This document shows, one piece after another, positions 45,858-57,670 of a stretch of DNA of 64,000 bases (the first letter of the stretch is position 1; the number at the start of each line of letters is the position of its first letter). Source of the stretch: Flaccisagitta enflata (Eukaryota > Chaetognatha > Sagittoidea > Aphragmophora); contig OZ231127.1 in the NCBI GenBank assembly GCA_965153355.1, forward strand, positions 80,786,001 to 80,850,000, written 5' to 3'. The notes under the pieces are model-generated. The model saw only the letters and a list, made by a program, of their open reading frames with translations, was not told the origin of the DNA and did no database searches. A program made the translations under genes and the position numbers.

Positions 45858-46482
45858 GACAATGCTCTTTAGAAATGCGACAGATCATCTGTACCCAGTC
45901 ATCTGTAACCTTATTCTTTATTAAAGGCATGCTGTGTAGAGATGAGACAGATCATCTGTACCCAGTCAACTATAACCTTATTCTTTTTTAAAGGCATGCT
46001 GTGTGGAAATGCGACAGATCATCTGTACCCAGTCATCTGTAACCTTATTCTTTCTTAAAGGCATGCTGTGTGGAAATGCGACAGATCATCTGTGCCCAGT
46101 CATCTGTAACCATATTCTTTTTTAAAGGCATGCTGTGTGGAAATGCGACAGATCATCTGTACCCAGTCATCTGTAACCATATTCTTTTCTAAAGGCATGC
46201 TGTCTGGAAATGCGACAGATCATCTGTACCCAGTCATCTGTAACCATATTCTTTTTTAAAGGCATGCTGTGTGGAAATGCGACAGATCATCTGTACCCAG
46301 TCATCTGTAACCTTATTCCTTCTTAAAGGCATGCTGTGTGGAAATGCGACAGATCATCTGTACCCAGTCATCTGTAACCTTATTCCTTCTTAAAGGCATG
46401 CTGTGTGGAAATGCGACAGATCATCTGTACCCAGTCATCTGTAACCTTATTCTTTCTTAAAGGCATGCTGTGTAGAAATGCG
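45858..46482 (+). repeat. 67-bp tandem repeat built from a 3' splice site and exon start
   Basis: The GCGAC mark recurs exactly every 67 bases: 45877, 45944 (GAGAC), 46011, 46078, 46145, 46212, 46279, 46346, 46413, 46480. Each unit from the second on contains a pyrimidine tract, TTAAAG and GCATGCTG. The tenth unit is the actual acceptor and first codons of the exon at 46463. Confidence 0.95.
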
Positions 46483-46563
46483 ACGGATCATCGAAGTCGG
46501 TGAAAGGCGTGTGGAACAGATGGAAGAATGGAGAGAAAGAGCTGCAGACGATCCCATTCATAG
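46463..46563 (+). CDS. Exon C3, coiled-coil gene
   Basis: Acceptor TATTCTTTCTTAAAG, phase 0. It encodes ACCVEMRRIIEVGERRVEQM then EEWRERAADDPIH. Donor CATAG then GTAAGT, phase 2. The alternative acceptor GTGTAG at 46475 would shift the frame. The first ~30 bases are shared with the upstream 67-bp tandem array. Confidence 0.65.
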
Positions 46564-47059
46564 GTAAGTCATAAAATATGTCCATATGGAAAACTAGGAG
46601 TGACGCGCGTAGTAACTAGTCAGTGAGGGCTCACAAGGCCCTCTTCCATATTTTTCAGTTTGGGATATTGTTCCACCTATCATACAACTCATCTTGCGGC
46701 GAAAAATAAACATACGAACACAGACAGCTAGAAATAACTACAAATAACTACAACAAATAACGTTTGAAACGAAAACACAATCTCAAAGCTCAAGCTACAA
46801 ACAAAAATCACAACACCTCTATAAACAACAACACGCAAAAAAAATGACCATTCTAACCACAGTCACTGATGAACACAGAAAAGAAACAAGAATATTGATT
46901 GTGACGGCTTCGGACAAAATCGATGGAAACGAGAAAGACTTGAGGCAACAGAATTGAAGCAACTGTTTTGGCTGAGTGATTCAGAGGGTAATGACCTGGA
47001 AAAAAGCAACAACAACAACAACACTAACAGCAACAACATCTACCACAACCACAGCAACG

Positions 47060-47090
<31 letters not shown>

Positions 47091-47103
47091 CGACACTAAC
47101 AGC

Positions 47104-47154
<51 letters not shown>

Positions 47155-47220
47155 AACAATAACAATAACAACAACAACAACAACAATAACAACAATAACA
47201 ATAATAACAACAATAACAAT

Positions 47221-47286
<66 letters not shown>

Positions 47287-47298
47287 AACAACAACAAT

Positions 47299-47369
<71 letters not shown>

Positions 47370-47438
47370 CGTCATCAGAACAGAGGCGGTGTTCCTCGCA
47401 ATGATTTTTTTTTCCTTTTTGCCAAATTGATTATGCAG
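46564..47438 (+). other. Intron with (CAA)n array
   Basis: About 350 bp of CAA/CAATAA units at 47007-47370, in the intron between exons C3 and C4. Confidence 0.8.
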
Positions 47439-47529
47439 ATTACGCGAGCGTCTCAGCGAACTCAACGAAGTCTCAGTCATCAGAGAAATGTCCATCGGAG
47501 AACATCAACTTGTATTGCAACTCATCCAA
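47439..47529 (+). CDS. Exon C4, coiled-coil gene
   Basis: Acceptor AAATTGATTATGCAG; one base completes Arg. It encodes LRERLSELNEVSVIREMSIG then EHQLVLQLIQ. Donor ATCCAA then GTCAGT, phase 0. Confidence 0.65.
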
Positions 47530-47556
47530 GTCAGTGACCAATCAACTGTGTGCGTT

Positions 47557-47760
<204 letters not shown>

Positions 47761-47888
47761 TTGGTTTTTTGTGCAGGTTTGTATGTGTGTGTGCATCTGT
47801 ATGAGTGGGTGCGCGTGTGTGTGTAAAACTATATATCCCATATCCCCGTTATTCCGCCCCTACCCCCTTTTCCCTCACTGTTTAAAAG

Positions 47889-48138
47889 GACGCATTTCCG
47901 ACGGACGCGTCGTCAACTACGACAACGACGCCAACGTCGACAGCGGCAAATTTCCGGTCGACGAACGTATCCGCCTCCACGTCCAAGACGCCGTTGTCGA
48001 CGGGGGATTCCGGAGGATGCGGATCCGCATCTCGTCGACGCGACTCTTGCAACGCTTTCGACGAATGCATGAACGACTCGACGGCGGACGTCGTAGCAAA
48101 AGTGGCAGCGGCAACGGCGGCGGCAGTCGCAGTCACAG
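47889..48138 (+). CDS. Exon C5, Ser/Thr/Ala-rich segment
   Basis: Acceptor TTTAAAAG, donor ACAG then GTATGA. The 250 bases are markedly GC-rich and open in all plus frames. Phase 0 entry from C4 and phase 1 exit to C6 select the frame DAFPTDASSTTTTTPTSTAA, ending VAAATAAAVAVT. Another open frame (GRISDGRVVNYDN…) looks at least as protein-like but does not fit the neighbours' phases. Confidence 0.55.
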
Positions 48139-48144
48139 GTATGA

Positions 48145-48725
48145 GATGAATGCATGAATGAGTGAATGAATGAATGAATGAATGAATGAATGAATGAATG
48201 AATGAATGAATGAATGAATGAATGAATGAATGCATGAATGAATGGATGGAAGGATGAATGAGTGAGTGAATGTATGAATAAATGGATGAAAGAATGAAAG
48301 AATGATTGAATGAATGAATAAATGAATGAATGAATGAATAAATGAATGAATGAATGAATAAATGAATGAATGAATGAATGAATAAATGGATGATTGAATG
48401 AATGATGAATGAATGAATGAATGAATGAATGAATGAATAAATGAATGAATGAATGAGTGAATGAATGAATGAACGAATGAATGAATGAATGAATGAATGA
48501 ATGAATGATTGATTGAATGAACAAATGAATGAATGAATGAATGAATGAATGAATGAATGAATGAATGAAAGAATGAATGAATGAATGAATGAATGAATGA
48601 AAGAATGAATGAATGAATGAATGAATGAATGAATGAATGAATGAATGAATGAACAAATGAATGAATGAATGAATGAATGAATGAATGAATGAATGAATGA
48701 ATGAATGAATGAATGAATAACTGAA
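48145..48725. repeat. (AATG)n array, about 580 bp
   Basis: AATG units with AATA, GATG and AAAG variants, filling the intron between exons C5 and C6 and starting within 10 bases of the splice donor. Confidence 0.97.
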
Positions 48726-48791
48726 GACGTGAATGAGTGAATGAATGAATTAGCATTAAGCAGATGAATGTTAGAACCCTCATTCTCTCAG

Positions 48792-49222
48792 ATCAAATTG
48801 ACGCTTCTTTGCGCCTTCGATCGTCTCGTAGTAAATCCAGCGGATTATCCTTAAGCGAAATCGCCGAAAGTGGAGAAGACGACTTTGTAGATGAAGTTTC
48901 GACGAGCCATTCCATCGACAGCGAAGGCGTCGAAAGTTCGTCGAACCCCCGGCGCCGACTCGACGCAGCGGCAACGACGACGTCGACGACGAAAACGACA
49001 ACGACGAAAGGTGGCGCCTCTGCAATGAACCCCGGACTAGATAAGCGACGACAGTCTGCGGTTGAGACGGCAATCGACGAGCGCTGGGAAAGCGGCAAGG
49101 AAGGAGCCAGAGGAGGAGGAAAAGGTGGAGAAAGAGGAGGAATGAGGACCGCAGCAGCAGCAGCTGCGAGTGGCGGGACGCTTCTAGGAGCCGAGGACAA
49201 CGAGATACAGAATATTCATCAG
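48792..49222 (+). CDS. Exon C6, acidic then basic disordered segment
   Basis: Acceptor CCCTCATTCTCTCAG; two bases complete Asp. 143 codons: SSRSKSSGLSLSEIAESGED, DEVSTSHSIDSEGVESSS, a Thr/Lys run, DKRRQSAVETAIDERW, a Gly/Arg-rich stretch, poly-Ala, and EIQNIHQ. The donor CATCAG then GTTGAC is weak but keeps phase 0. GC-rich relative to its flanks. Confidence 0.65.
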
Positions 49223-49249
49223 GTTGACAACTCGAGTTTTATTTATCTT

Positions 49250-49432
49250 TAGTCGCGTGCATGCGACTCTATGAACTCTTGGAATTGAGAGTTCTTCATG
49301 GAACGTTTCAAGGTGCGCCAGAGCACCTCTATAACTAGCTGTGTCCGTCGGTCGGTTGGTCGGTCTGTTGCTAACGCATTCGTTCGACGATCCACACGGC
49401 GCACCGTATTGGCCTACTTGGCCTTGTTCACT
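49250..49432 (-). mobile_element. (GGAC)n-type element, diverged
   Basis: TTTAGTCGCGTGCATGCGAC at the left end, CTATAACTAGCTGTGTCCGT with GGTCGGTTGG in the middle and TTGGCCTACTTGGCCTTGTT at the right; the right part matches 63436-63546. Confidence 0.6.
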
Positions 49433-49479
49433 TTGAAGAATACATTTAACCATTCATTGTTTATTTGTATTTCCATCAG

Positions 49480-49608
49480 AATCTGCGTCAAACTGCTATT
49501 CTGATGAACGGCGCTTCTCCCGAATCTCCTCCGAACAATGGAACAGCGAGATCCATTTTACTCGTCGTGGATTTTGACTCGTGCAATTTCAATATCGTTG
49601 GAGCCAAG
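49480..49608 (+). CDS. Exon C7, coiled-coil gene
   Basis: Acceptor TATTTGTATTTCCATCAG, donor GCCAAG then GTAAAG. 43 codons, phase 0 at both ends: NLRQTAILMNGASPESPP, then SILLVVDFDSCNFNIVGAK. The second half is hydrophobic and beta-like, suggesting a folded domain that continues in C8. Confidence 0.68.
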
Positions 49609-49950
49609 GTAAAGATTTGGCCACAATTCTCACATGTTATGGCTCATTGAGAATTTGGGCTAAATCAGATGATGGTTTTGCTCAGAATGCGAAGAATTTG
49701 TGCATTTACATTTATTTTTTGGTTCAGTCTTGTAAATTAAGGACTATGGGCTTGTGAAAAAAAAAGTACACAACGACAGTTTCAAGTTGTAGGAATCGAC
49801 CCTTTTTTCATAGGGTGCACGTAAATCTGCAATCTACAACGCGCCATGTTGGTCGATCGGTCGGTCTGCCTGTCGGTCGGTAACACTTTGCTTTTTTCGG
49901 GCTTTTGCAAGCAGTATTTTTGTCTATCTCTGTGACTGCCCAATTACTAA

Positions 49951-51390
49951 ATTGACATCTGCATCACTGCCCCTGCCCCCTCCCCTCCACACGCGATTTT
50001 AGTGGTTGTCTATAGTTTTCTTTCAATTGGCAAACTGTCAGCAAAACTCACACATCAGTTGGTCGCCTCAACACCTTGTTGCCCTGTCAACTCTTCACCT
50101 TGTTTTAACAGGCCTTCTCTTTTAACAAGGTCATTTGACCTTAGTTGCGTGCATCGTCACTTTCAACAAGTGACGCAGGGTCACAATAATATTGCGGACA
50201 GCTGGCCAGGGGCATCCAACCCCCGTCCACACCCCGAATCCCACTCCATACACAATAGCTTGTACCTAAATGACAAAAAGCAATAAAATTAACATTCTAC
50301 GAGCAGATCATGTTGTGGGACTGTCTCAGGCTTCTATTGAAATCAATATTGGCTTTAAAATTCTACTTTTAGGTGGCCGCGCCTTACCTTCTATAAACCC
50401 TACCCCTATAGGAAATCCAAAATTTCAAAGTTCTGCAATTTCAGTTCTGACTGCAGATTTGGAATCTGCAGAAAAAACTGTCAATTGAAAGTGTTTTCTT
50501 TTTTTTGATATTCCAATTAGAAGGTGGTCAAAAGGGCTGTCAAATATGGCAAAACATACCTTTCCTTTTAATTTCTTTGTAAAATCATTGAACTTACCTT
50601 TTTTAAAAATATTTAGCGTGGATTTTGACAATGATCCCGAAGGAATTTTGAAAAAAGAAAAGCACTTTTAATTGACATCTGCATCACTGCCCCTGCCCCC
50701 TCCCCTCCACACGCGATTTTAGTGGTTGTCTATAGTTTTCTTTCAATTGGCAAACTGTCAGCAAAACTCACACATCAGTTGGTCGCCTCAACACCTTGTT
50801 GCCCTGTCAACTCTTCACCTTGTTTTAACAGGCCTTCTCTTTTAACAAGGTCATTTGACCTTAGTCGCGTGCATCGTCACTTTCAACAAGTGACGCAGGG
50901 TCACAATAATATTGCGGACAGCTGGCCAGGGGCATCCAACCCCCGTCCACACCCCGAATCCCACTCCATACACAATAGCTTGTACCTAAATGACAAAAAG
51001 CAATAAAATTAACATTCTACGAGCAGATCATGTTGTGGGACTGTCTCAGGCTTCTATTGAAATCAATATTGGCTTTAAAATTCTACTTTTAGGTGGCCGC
51101 GCCTTACCTTCTATAAACCCTACCCCTATAGGAAATCCAAAATTTCAAAGTTCTGCAATTTCAGTTCTGACTGCAGATTTGGAATCTGCAGAAAAAACTG
51201 TCAATTGAAAGTGTTTTCCTTTTTTTGATATTCCAATTAGAAGGTGGTCAAAAGTGCTGTCAAATATCGCAAAACATACCTTTCCTTTTAATTTCTTTGT
51301 AAAATCATTGAACTTACCTTTTTTAAAAATATTTAGCGTGGATTTTGACAATGATCCCGAAGGAATTTTGAAAAAAGAAAAGCACTTTTA
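49951..51390 (+). repeat. 720-bp tandem duplication
   Basis: 49951-50670 and 50671-51390 are aligned at exactly 720 bases. I count four differences (50145, 50499, 50535 and 50548 versus their partners), about 99.4% identity. It lies within the intron between C7 and C8 and includes fragments of the GTCGCGTGC-type repeat. Confidence 0.95.
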
Positions 51391-52083
51391 ATAGACAGTT
51401 TTTCATGCAGATTACAAATCTGCAGTCAAAATTTTGATTTGAGCAATTTGAAATTTTTAATTTCCTATTGACTCATGAGAAGTTCAAGGTAAGGTGCGGA
51501 AAGCAAGATGTGTACTTTTGAAGCTGAAAATGATGAAAATAGAAGCCCAAGACAGCTCCACAACATGAACTGCTTGTAGAATTTCGATTTTTTTTGGTTT
51601 TAGTCATTTCAGTACAGGCTAATACACAATTATGCCTAAAAAGTATCCATAACGCTCACTTTTTGACACGATCACCTCTGCAGACCGAGAGACAGACTGA
51701 CGGATGGACGGACCAATGGACGGACGGACAAAGCCTCTTACAGAGTTGCGTGTCCGCTACTACAAAGAGTCAGGCAGACAGACATACAAACTTTTTTTCC
51801 TGAAGACATTCAAAATGCTTATTCCTAGTTCAAAATGCTAAACGCTTCAAATGCTTCCAAATTCCTTTATGCCTTCAAAATGCTTAAGGACATTCAAAAT
51901 GCTAATTCCTAGTTTCTTCTCTACTATTCAGAGACCTAAAAAACACGATAAAAAGTCTTTTAAACAAGTATGTGATGGACGGACCGACCGACTGACTGAC
52001 CGATGGACCGACCGAAAAGTGGCTTATAAAGTCGCCTACTACGCGGCTGAAATTTCAATGATTTTTAATCTGATTACCTTTAG

Positions 52084-52269
52084 GTTCATGAAGACTCATT
52101 GCCCATCGCTGATTTGGTGCGAAAAGCCACGGAAACAAACGATCTCCTTTTCCTGGTTGAAGAAGTATACAACAGATGGCAGCTTCAGCAATGCAATTTG
52201 GAAACAAATGAACAAGAGTCATCCATGCCATACATCATAGAAATAAAAGAAACAAATGGCACGAGTTGA
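52084..52269 (+). CDS. Exon C8, terminal exon of coiled-coil gene
   Basis: Acceptor ATCTGATTACCTTTAG, phase 0. It encodes VHEDSLPIADLVRKATETND, LLFLVEEVYNRWQLQQCN and EQESSMPYIIEIKETNGTS followed by TGA at 52267-52269. Together with C1-C7 the chain encodes about 435 residues. The C7-C8 part looks like a small folded domain, but I do not recognise the family. Confidence 0.68.
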   Translation, partial: VHEDSLPIADLVRKATETNDLLFLVEEVYNRWQLQQCNLETNEQESSMPYIIEIKETNGTS

Positions 52270-52298
52270 ATCTGAAGAAATATCCGATTTCACGTTTA

Positions 52299-52536
52299 AC
52301 AAGGCCAACGCGTTACAAGTCGCGTGCGGTCTTGAACACTAAAAGACTAAAAAACTTATTGACCAAAAGACAAAACAACTAAAAGCAGGAGCAGTTATGC
52401 AAAAAACGCTCAAATATGCAAAAAAAAACTAACGGAGACCGACCGACCAACCGACCGCCGGACCGACCGACGGACCGACCGACCGACCAACGGACCAACA
52501 TAGCGGTTCATAGAGTCGCGTTGCACCCGACTAAAA
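52299..52536 (+). mobile_element. (GGAC)n element, plus copy of a head-to-head pair
   Basis: AACAAGGCCAACGCGTTACA, AGTCGCGTGCGG, a run of ACTAAAAGAC-like units, a GACC array, GAGTCGCGTTGCACCCGACT and AAAAAC. It starts 30 bases after the stop codon of exon C8, so it probably lies in that gene's 3' UTR or just beyond. Confidence 0.75.
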
Positions 52537-52544
52537 ACAGTCAT

Positions 52545-52796
52545 TTGTCGCGTGCACGCGACCCTACAACCCACTCTGTCCGTCTGTCCGTCCGACCGTC
52601 CGTAACGTCTGTTGGTAACACTTCGCTTTTTTTTTTGTCGTTTTACGCCATTTTAAGTTATTTTAAGTTAATTTAAGTCAATTTACATTTAGTCTCTTAG
52701 TCTTTTAGTCTCTAAGTCTTTTGGTCTTTTAGTCTTTTGGTCTAATGGTCTAAACAACCGCACACGACTGTGACTGTGAGGTGTTGGCCTTGTTTT
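52545..52796 (-). mobile_element. (GGAC)n element, minus copy of a head-to-head pair
   Basis: On the minus strand it mirrors the previous element: AACAAGGCCAACACCTCACA, GTCGTGTGCGG, GACTAAAAGAC-like units, a GGAC/GGACAG array, then GGGTCGCGTGCACGCGAC. The two 3' ends face each other 8 bases apart. Confidence 0.75.
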
Positions 52797-53276
52797 GAGG
52801 TAGTTTCACTTACTGTTTTTTTAGTTTATACTGGAAATTATTGTTTCGGGAAATATCAAACTATCGTTACAGCTTCATCATAACATAGGCAATAATTTAT
52901 GGCATTCATTGATCTAACAAGTGTCAAAATTGTTGTGGGGCTCTCTGACAATTCATCCCCCCCCCCTCGTTCATGTGAATGACTGCTTCAACAGTTCAAC
53001 TAACACCGCATAGCAAGTAGTATCTGTTCGCCGTATTTGCTTAAAACCCTGTCATTACCAACTGTTGAGCATGTTGAATCAATAGTTATGTATTGCAATA
53101 AATGTAACAACCATTGATAGATATTTTTTTTAATTGTGAGTCTATGATAGGACTAGTTGTATTTTCAAATGTTTCTAGAAAGACAAATTCTAATTGGTCT
53201 AATAGTCGTAGTAACAGGATGTGCAAAAAATTTGGCAAAATTTTACTAAGAACAGTTTTAAACTGCTTTCAAATGA

Positions 53277-53437
53277 TTTTTAGTCGCGGACACGCGACTC
53301 TACACCTTGGTCTGTTGGTTGGTCCGTCCGTCGGTCGGTTGGTCCGTCGGTCACATTTTTGAATTCCGAGCGGTATTCGCATTACTGCTCCTGCCCAACC
53401 GTCCGCGACTAGAGTGCCGTGTATCCGGCCTTGTTTA
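53277..53437 (-). mobile_element. (GGAC)n hairpin-ended element, AGTCGCGGAC subfamily
   Basis: Very similar to 45503-45651: AACAAGGCCGGATACACGGC, AGTCGCGGACGGTTGGGCAG, CCGCTCGGAATTCAAAAATG, a GGAC/CCAA array, then AGTCGCG-TGTC-CGCGACT and AAAAAT. Confidence 0.87.
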
Positions 53438-55063
53438 AATCAAAATATAGCTTTGATATGAGGGTTGCTTAGTTTCATATATCTATTTGCCCACAGGCAA
53501 CAAGAATTCATGAATTGAAATCAATGGAGGGGAGGAAAGGTCCATTTATGGTGGTCCTGGAAAAATAAATTCGGATTAACAAAACAAAATTGATAGTGAC
53601 TTTCAAATTGTTTTATTTGATTTTTTACAATTGTTTTGAAGCCAATTTTGAGTCAGAATGACTGTACTGCTTCTATGATGATTACCCCTCGATGAATTGA
53701 CCACTTTCGGATACTGATTTGGATGTAATATTAAGCATAGTGATTGATTTCGTCAGCTTTGTTTTACTGGTAAAAACTCTGTGAAACGGGAAAATTTGAC
53801 CAGAGCAAAACTCATTCCTTTGCCAACCAAGATCATTCTTATGAAAAACTGCACATTCTAACATCTAGTAGAACTAATTAAGAGGCTACACCCCAAATTT
53901 TATGTAACTGGGCCATCAACAAGTGTAGTTTTTGTGCTTTTATGTTTTTGCCAAATTTTTCGCACATCCTGTTAGTGTTAAAGAGCGTATTTACTTACAA
54001 GACATTTTCAGGATTTTCGACAGATTTGCGTTTTAACACTCACGATTTTAGAAATCCAAACACTTGATGTCAACAAACAAGACCTGTAAGTCGCATGCGG
54101 TCATACAGATACTAATTTATCATGTTGCTGTCAAGGTTTAGTTTGTCAGCTTTAAACCCGCCAGTTTCAATTCAAGCCTTGAAACCCACCAGTTTCAATA
54201 CAAGCCTTGGAACCAACCAGTTTAAATTCCAGCCTTGAAACCCACCAGTGTCAATTCAAGCCTTGAAACACACCAGTTTCAATACAAGCCTTGGAACCAA
54301 CCAGTTTAAATTCCAGCCTTGAAACCCACCAGTGTCAATTCCAGCCTTAAAACCCACCAATTTCATTTTCAGCCTAGTGATCCACCAGTTTCAATTCAAA
54401 ACCCGCCAGTCAGTTGCATACAACTTAAGATGACTCAAGATGACCTAAAATGACTTAAATTGACTTATAAGTTATAAGTTATAACAACCTAAAATAAATA
54501 ATAGTCGCAAAAGCGTTAGATGGTCAGTGGTACCCGTTGCCTCTATGTTAGTGTGACTATGTGATGGTGAGAGGGGCACCGGCCCCAAAGGGGCTGATGA
54601 CCTATGCTTGGAAAGTTTTGAGCCTTAAAGCTGAGATTTGAGCCTCAGGGATGGGATTTGAGCCTTGAGCCGTTACACGTACAGCATATAGGTATATAGG
54701 TATATAGGGATTTGTTGGTCTGTGTAGGTGGCTTGATCTTGAGCAGGATAATGTGTCGTTAGGGTGTTATTTCCCATCAGGGTGGGATTTGGTGGTCTGT
54801 GCAGCAGTAACCTCTCCATTTTGCTTGTCTTCGCGCCCGTCATCAAGTTTGATCGAGTTAACACGTTTTTTAATCTACTTAAAAAAAACTAAGACTATCG
54901 CAAAATTCTAATGTCTGGTCAATCGAACGCTCGATTCTTAATTTCTAAGGTGACAGGGTGATAAACATCAACTAGCAAAAATATCAAGCATTCGTTCTAA
55001 GGTACAGTGAGCCGCATAAAAGATTTTCCAGTCTTGTCATAAGTGTTTTGTTCCAACCTGTAG
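53438..55063. other. Intergenic, repeats only
   Basis: A ~28-bp minisatellite (AAACCCACCAGTTTCAATTC type) at about 54150-54415 shows an 84-bp higher-order pattern. 54502-54690 is a short copy of the fold-back element (TAGTCGCAAAAGCGTTAGAT … GGGGCTGATGACCTATGC). The rest shows no gene. Confidence 0.55.
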
Positions 55064-55271
55064 AAGCAAGGCAAGATACACGGCAACTTAAGTCGCGAAC
55101 GGGTGGGCAGGGTCAGCGATGTAGGGGCTTGACAAGCACTTTGGCAGGATCGGCGAGGCGAAAAATGCTTTAGATGTACAAATGTGACTGACCAATTGAC
55201 TGACCGACGGACCGACGGACGGATGGACAAACAGATAAGTGGCTCGAAGAGTCGCGTGCCCGCGACTAAAA
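55064..55271 (+). mobile_element. (GGAC)n hairpin-ended element
   Basis: GCAAGGCAAGATACACGGCA, AAGTCGCGAACGGGTGGGCA, GTGACTGACC and a GACC/GGAC array, GAGTCGCGTGCCCGCGACT, then AAAAA. Confidence 0.82.
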
Positions 55272-56967
55272 AGTCAAACTGAATAATTTTTTGATCAACT
55301 TGATTTGTGCACGATTAAAATCATTCATGAATGCCGATTTTGATTCCATTGAAGAAAAACTTGAATTTCGAGCCAAAGACCGCTTCCATTAATTCTAAAA
55401 CCCGTTTTTCGTTAGACCAACTTCCCTAAAGAATGATAAAAAAAACTCATTATGATATGACAACAATCTGCTCATTAGTGGCGTCAATCTAAAACGCAAC
55501 GGGGCAGACATTTGCTTGTTCCATTACTAGCTGATAGTTGACGTCAGTAGCCGTCATATAGACTAACTAGATAAAAAAAAAGCGACCAACGAAAATACCA
55601 AGCTTTGTATCGCCAGCACACGACCCTATTACTAACACACTAGGTCAGTCGATTTTTTTATCTGTACATAAATCTTTTTTTCTTTGGCCTCCCTGCCTCT
55701 TTTTTTTTCACTGACAACACTGGCCCTGCCCATTGGCTTATTTTTAGTAGCGGACATGCGAATCAAGAAGTTGATGTGTTGGTCGATCGGTACATCGTTA
55801 GTTTTTTGGGAAGCGGCCCCGAAGGGGACAAAGTCCTGTAGAACACATACGTACATACGTCGGCCCCCCTCTATAGGGCTTTGTCTCCTTTGGGGCCCAT
55901 TCTGACCCATATTCTGCCTAATAGCCCCGATCCAAGCAAAATGGCCCAAATCCAAGCATAATGGCCCAAATCCAAGCAAAATGGCTTGAATCCTATCAAA
56001 AATGGGTTGAATTTGGCTAAAAATCCTAAATTCTGGTCTGAGTTTTTTACATTTTTGGCCCTTTCTGGGCGCCATTCAGATCCATATCCTAGCCTCAGAG
56101 GCCCAGATCCCGGCCCCTTAGACCAAGATACTGGTCTCAGAGACCTAATTATCGGCCTTCGAGACCGAGATCTAATTGTCTCAAGGACCCAAATTATGGC
56201 CTAAGTGACTCAAAACCTGGCCTAAGAGACTCCTGGCATTTAAGACCCAGATCCAGGCTTTCAAGTATCCATGGCACAGATCCCGGCCTTCATTATGCAG
56301 ATTTATGTCTCTGAGATCATTGTTCTACAGGACTTTGTGCTGCCCTACTCACTCAACTTTTCCAACGAACTAGTCAAACAGGGGACGGGTAGCGCTGACC
56401 ATATACTGCCTTTGGGCTGCTATTTAAAATACGCGATAGGGGGTTCGTGTATACGGCCTTGTTTGACTTTTCTCCGGTTTGAATCAGGACTACGCATCTC
56501 AAGTATTCAATGGGGGCGTCGTTTTGACGGAAAAAGAAAATGTTTTCTCTAACAATAAGCGTTACATCGAGAATCAAATGCAATGAATATTGAAACGTCG
56601 AAGACAATGGGTCAGCCAATTGCATTAATCCAAACCAAACCAAACAAATCGAGTCCAACCAGTCCAAACCAAACCAAACCAAACCAAATTTTTCTCATAC
56701 TATCGTTCGCATTTTTTTGTTTACTTGATTGTGCTTTCACAATCTTAAACACAGTTTCGATGTGGAGAGAAACCAGTCTTGACGTTTTGACCCGAGCGTT
56801 ACCGACCGACCAATGCAATGGACTTACAGACAGACAAAGCCTAAATGGAAACGCTGTGAAACGTTTTTTCTTGCTTCTGCCGATACTGCAGGTTATCATA
56901 AAGGCAACTGAAGCAGAACGTCCTGTGTAAATCGGAGACAACTGGAACGCTAGATGGTATGTGTGAG

Positions 56968-57003
<36 letters not shown>

Positions 57004-57055
57004 GGACCGACAGACAAACCGAAAAAATTCAAAGTTTGACACTTTGTCCTAAATT
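55272..57055. other. Intergenic with fold-back-like minisatellites
   Basis: About 55805-56420 carries GAAGCGGCCCCGAAGGGGAC, then ~20-bp units (CCAAATCCAAGCAAAATGGC type, later GGCCCAGATCCCGGCC type), then inverted head sequence ACGGGTAGCGCTGACCATAT. 56630-56690 is AACCAAACC-rich and 56969-57001 is (GA)n. No gene supported. Confidence 0.5.
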
Positions 57056-57210
57056 GTAAATTGTAAATTGTAAATTGCAAATTGTAAATTCTTAATTGTA
57101 AATTGTAAGTTGTAAATTGTAAATTGTAAATTGTAAATTGTAAATTGTAAATTGTAAATTGTAAATTGTAAATTGTAAATTGTAGACTGTAAATTGTAAA
57201 TTGTAAATCG
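57056..57210 (+). repeat. (TTGTAAA)n heptanucleotide array
   Basis: About 20 copies of a 7-bp unit with a few variants. Not a known animal telomere repeat. Confidence 0.93.
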
Positions 57211-57670
57211 TATTATCTGGGCTCCCCAGGTAGTCAATCTAAAGTTGAAGAAGACACCTACGCCCCTGCGACCCACGCCCTGCTGGCTCCATTTCTGCAA
57301 CAGATATCAGTGAATTCGTGGTGTTCGAGGATCGCTGCTTCGGCTCTTAGTAATAAGCAATTGGAAAATGAATTTGGTGAAATGGTTCTTGAAAGAAAAG
57401 TTTATAGCTACTAAAACAAGACATATCATTCCACGGCCGTGTAAAGCATGCCTCAAGCATCAGAGACTTACGAAATAGCTGTAGCTTTCTCATCTCATTT
57501 TCTTGATAATTATGTTCGATGCACATGGGTGCAATGAATCTTTTTGATTATGCTTGAAGAAATTTCAAGTCTTCTTAGAGGTTCAGTGAGAAAAAAATCA
57601 TAATCATATTTTTAGAGTGCAATTTTTTCCTCGTCTCGACATTCTCTGACATTTATCTCACAAACATAGC

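Noticed and set aside
45858-46482. CRISPR-like regular repeats
   Set aside because: The array is a continuous 67-bp tandem repeat without variable spacers, in a eukaryotic intron. The 44-bp array at 35641 was rejected for the same reason.
50002-51208. Duplicated 94- and 72-codon frames
   Set aside because: They lie within a 720-bp tandem duplication of intronic repeat DNA, with no splice or domain support.
57049-57300. Minus-strand frame of repeated Ile-Tyr-Asn-Leu-Gln
   Set aside because: Translation of the (TTGTAAA)n array. Also considered as a telomere-like repeat and rejected because it is not TTAGGG-type.
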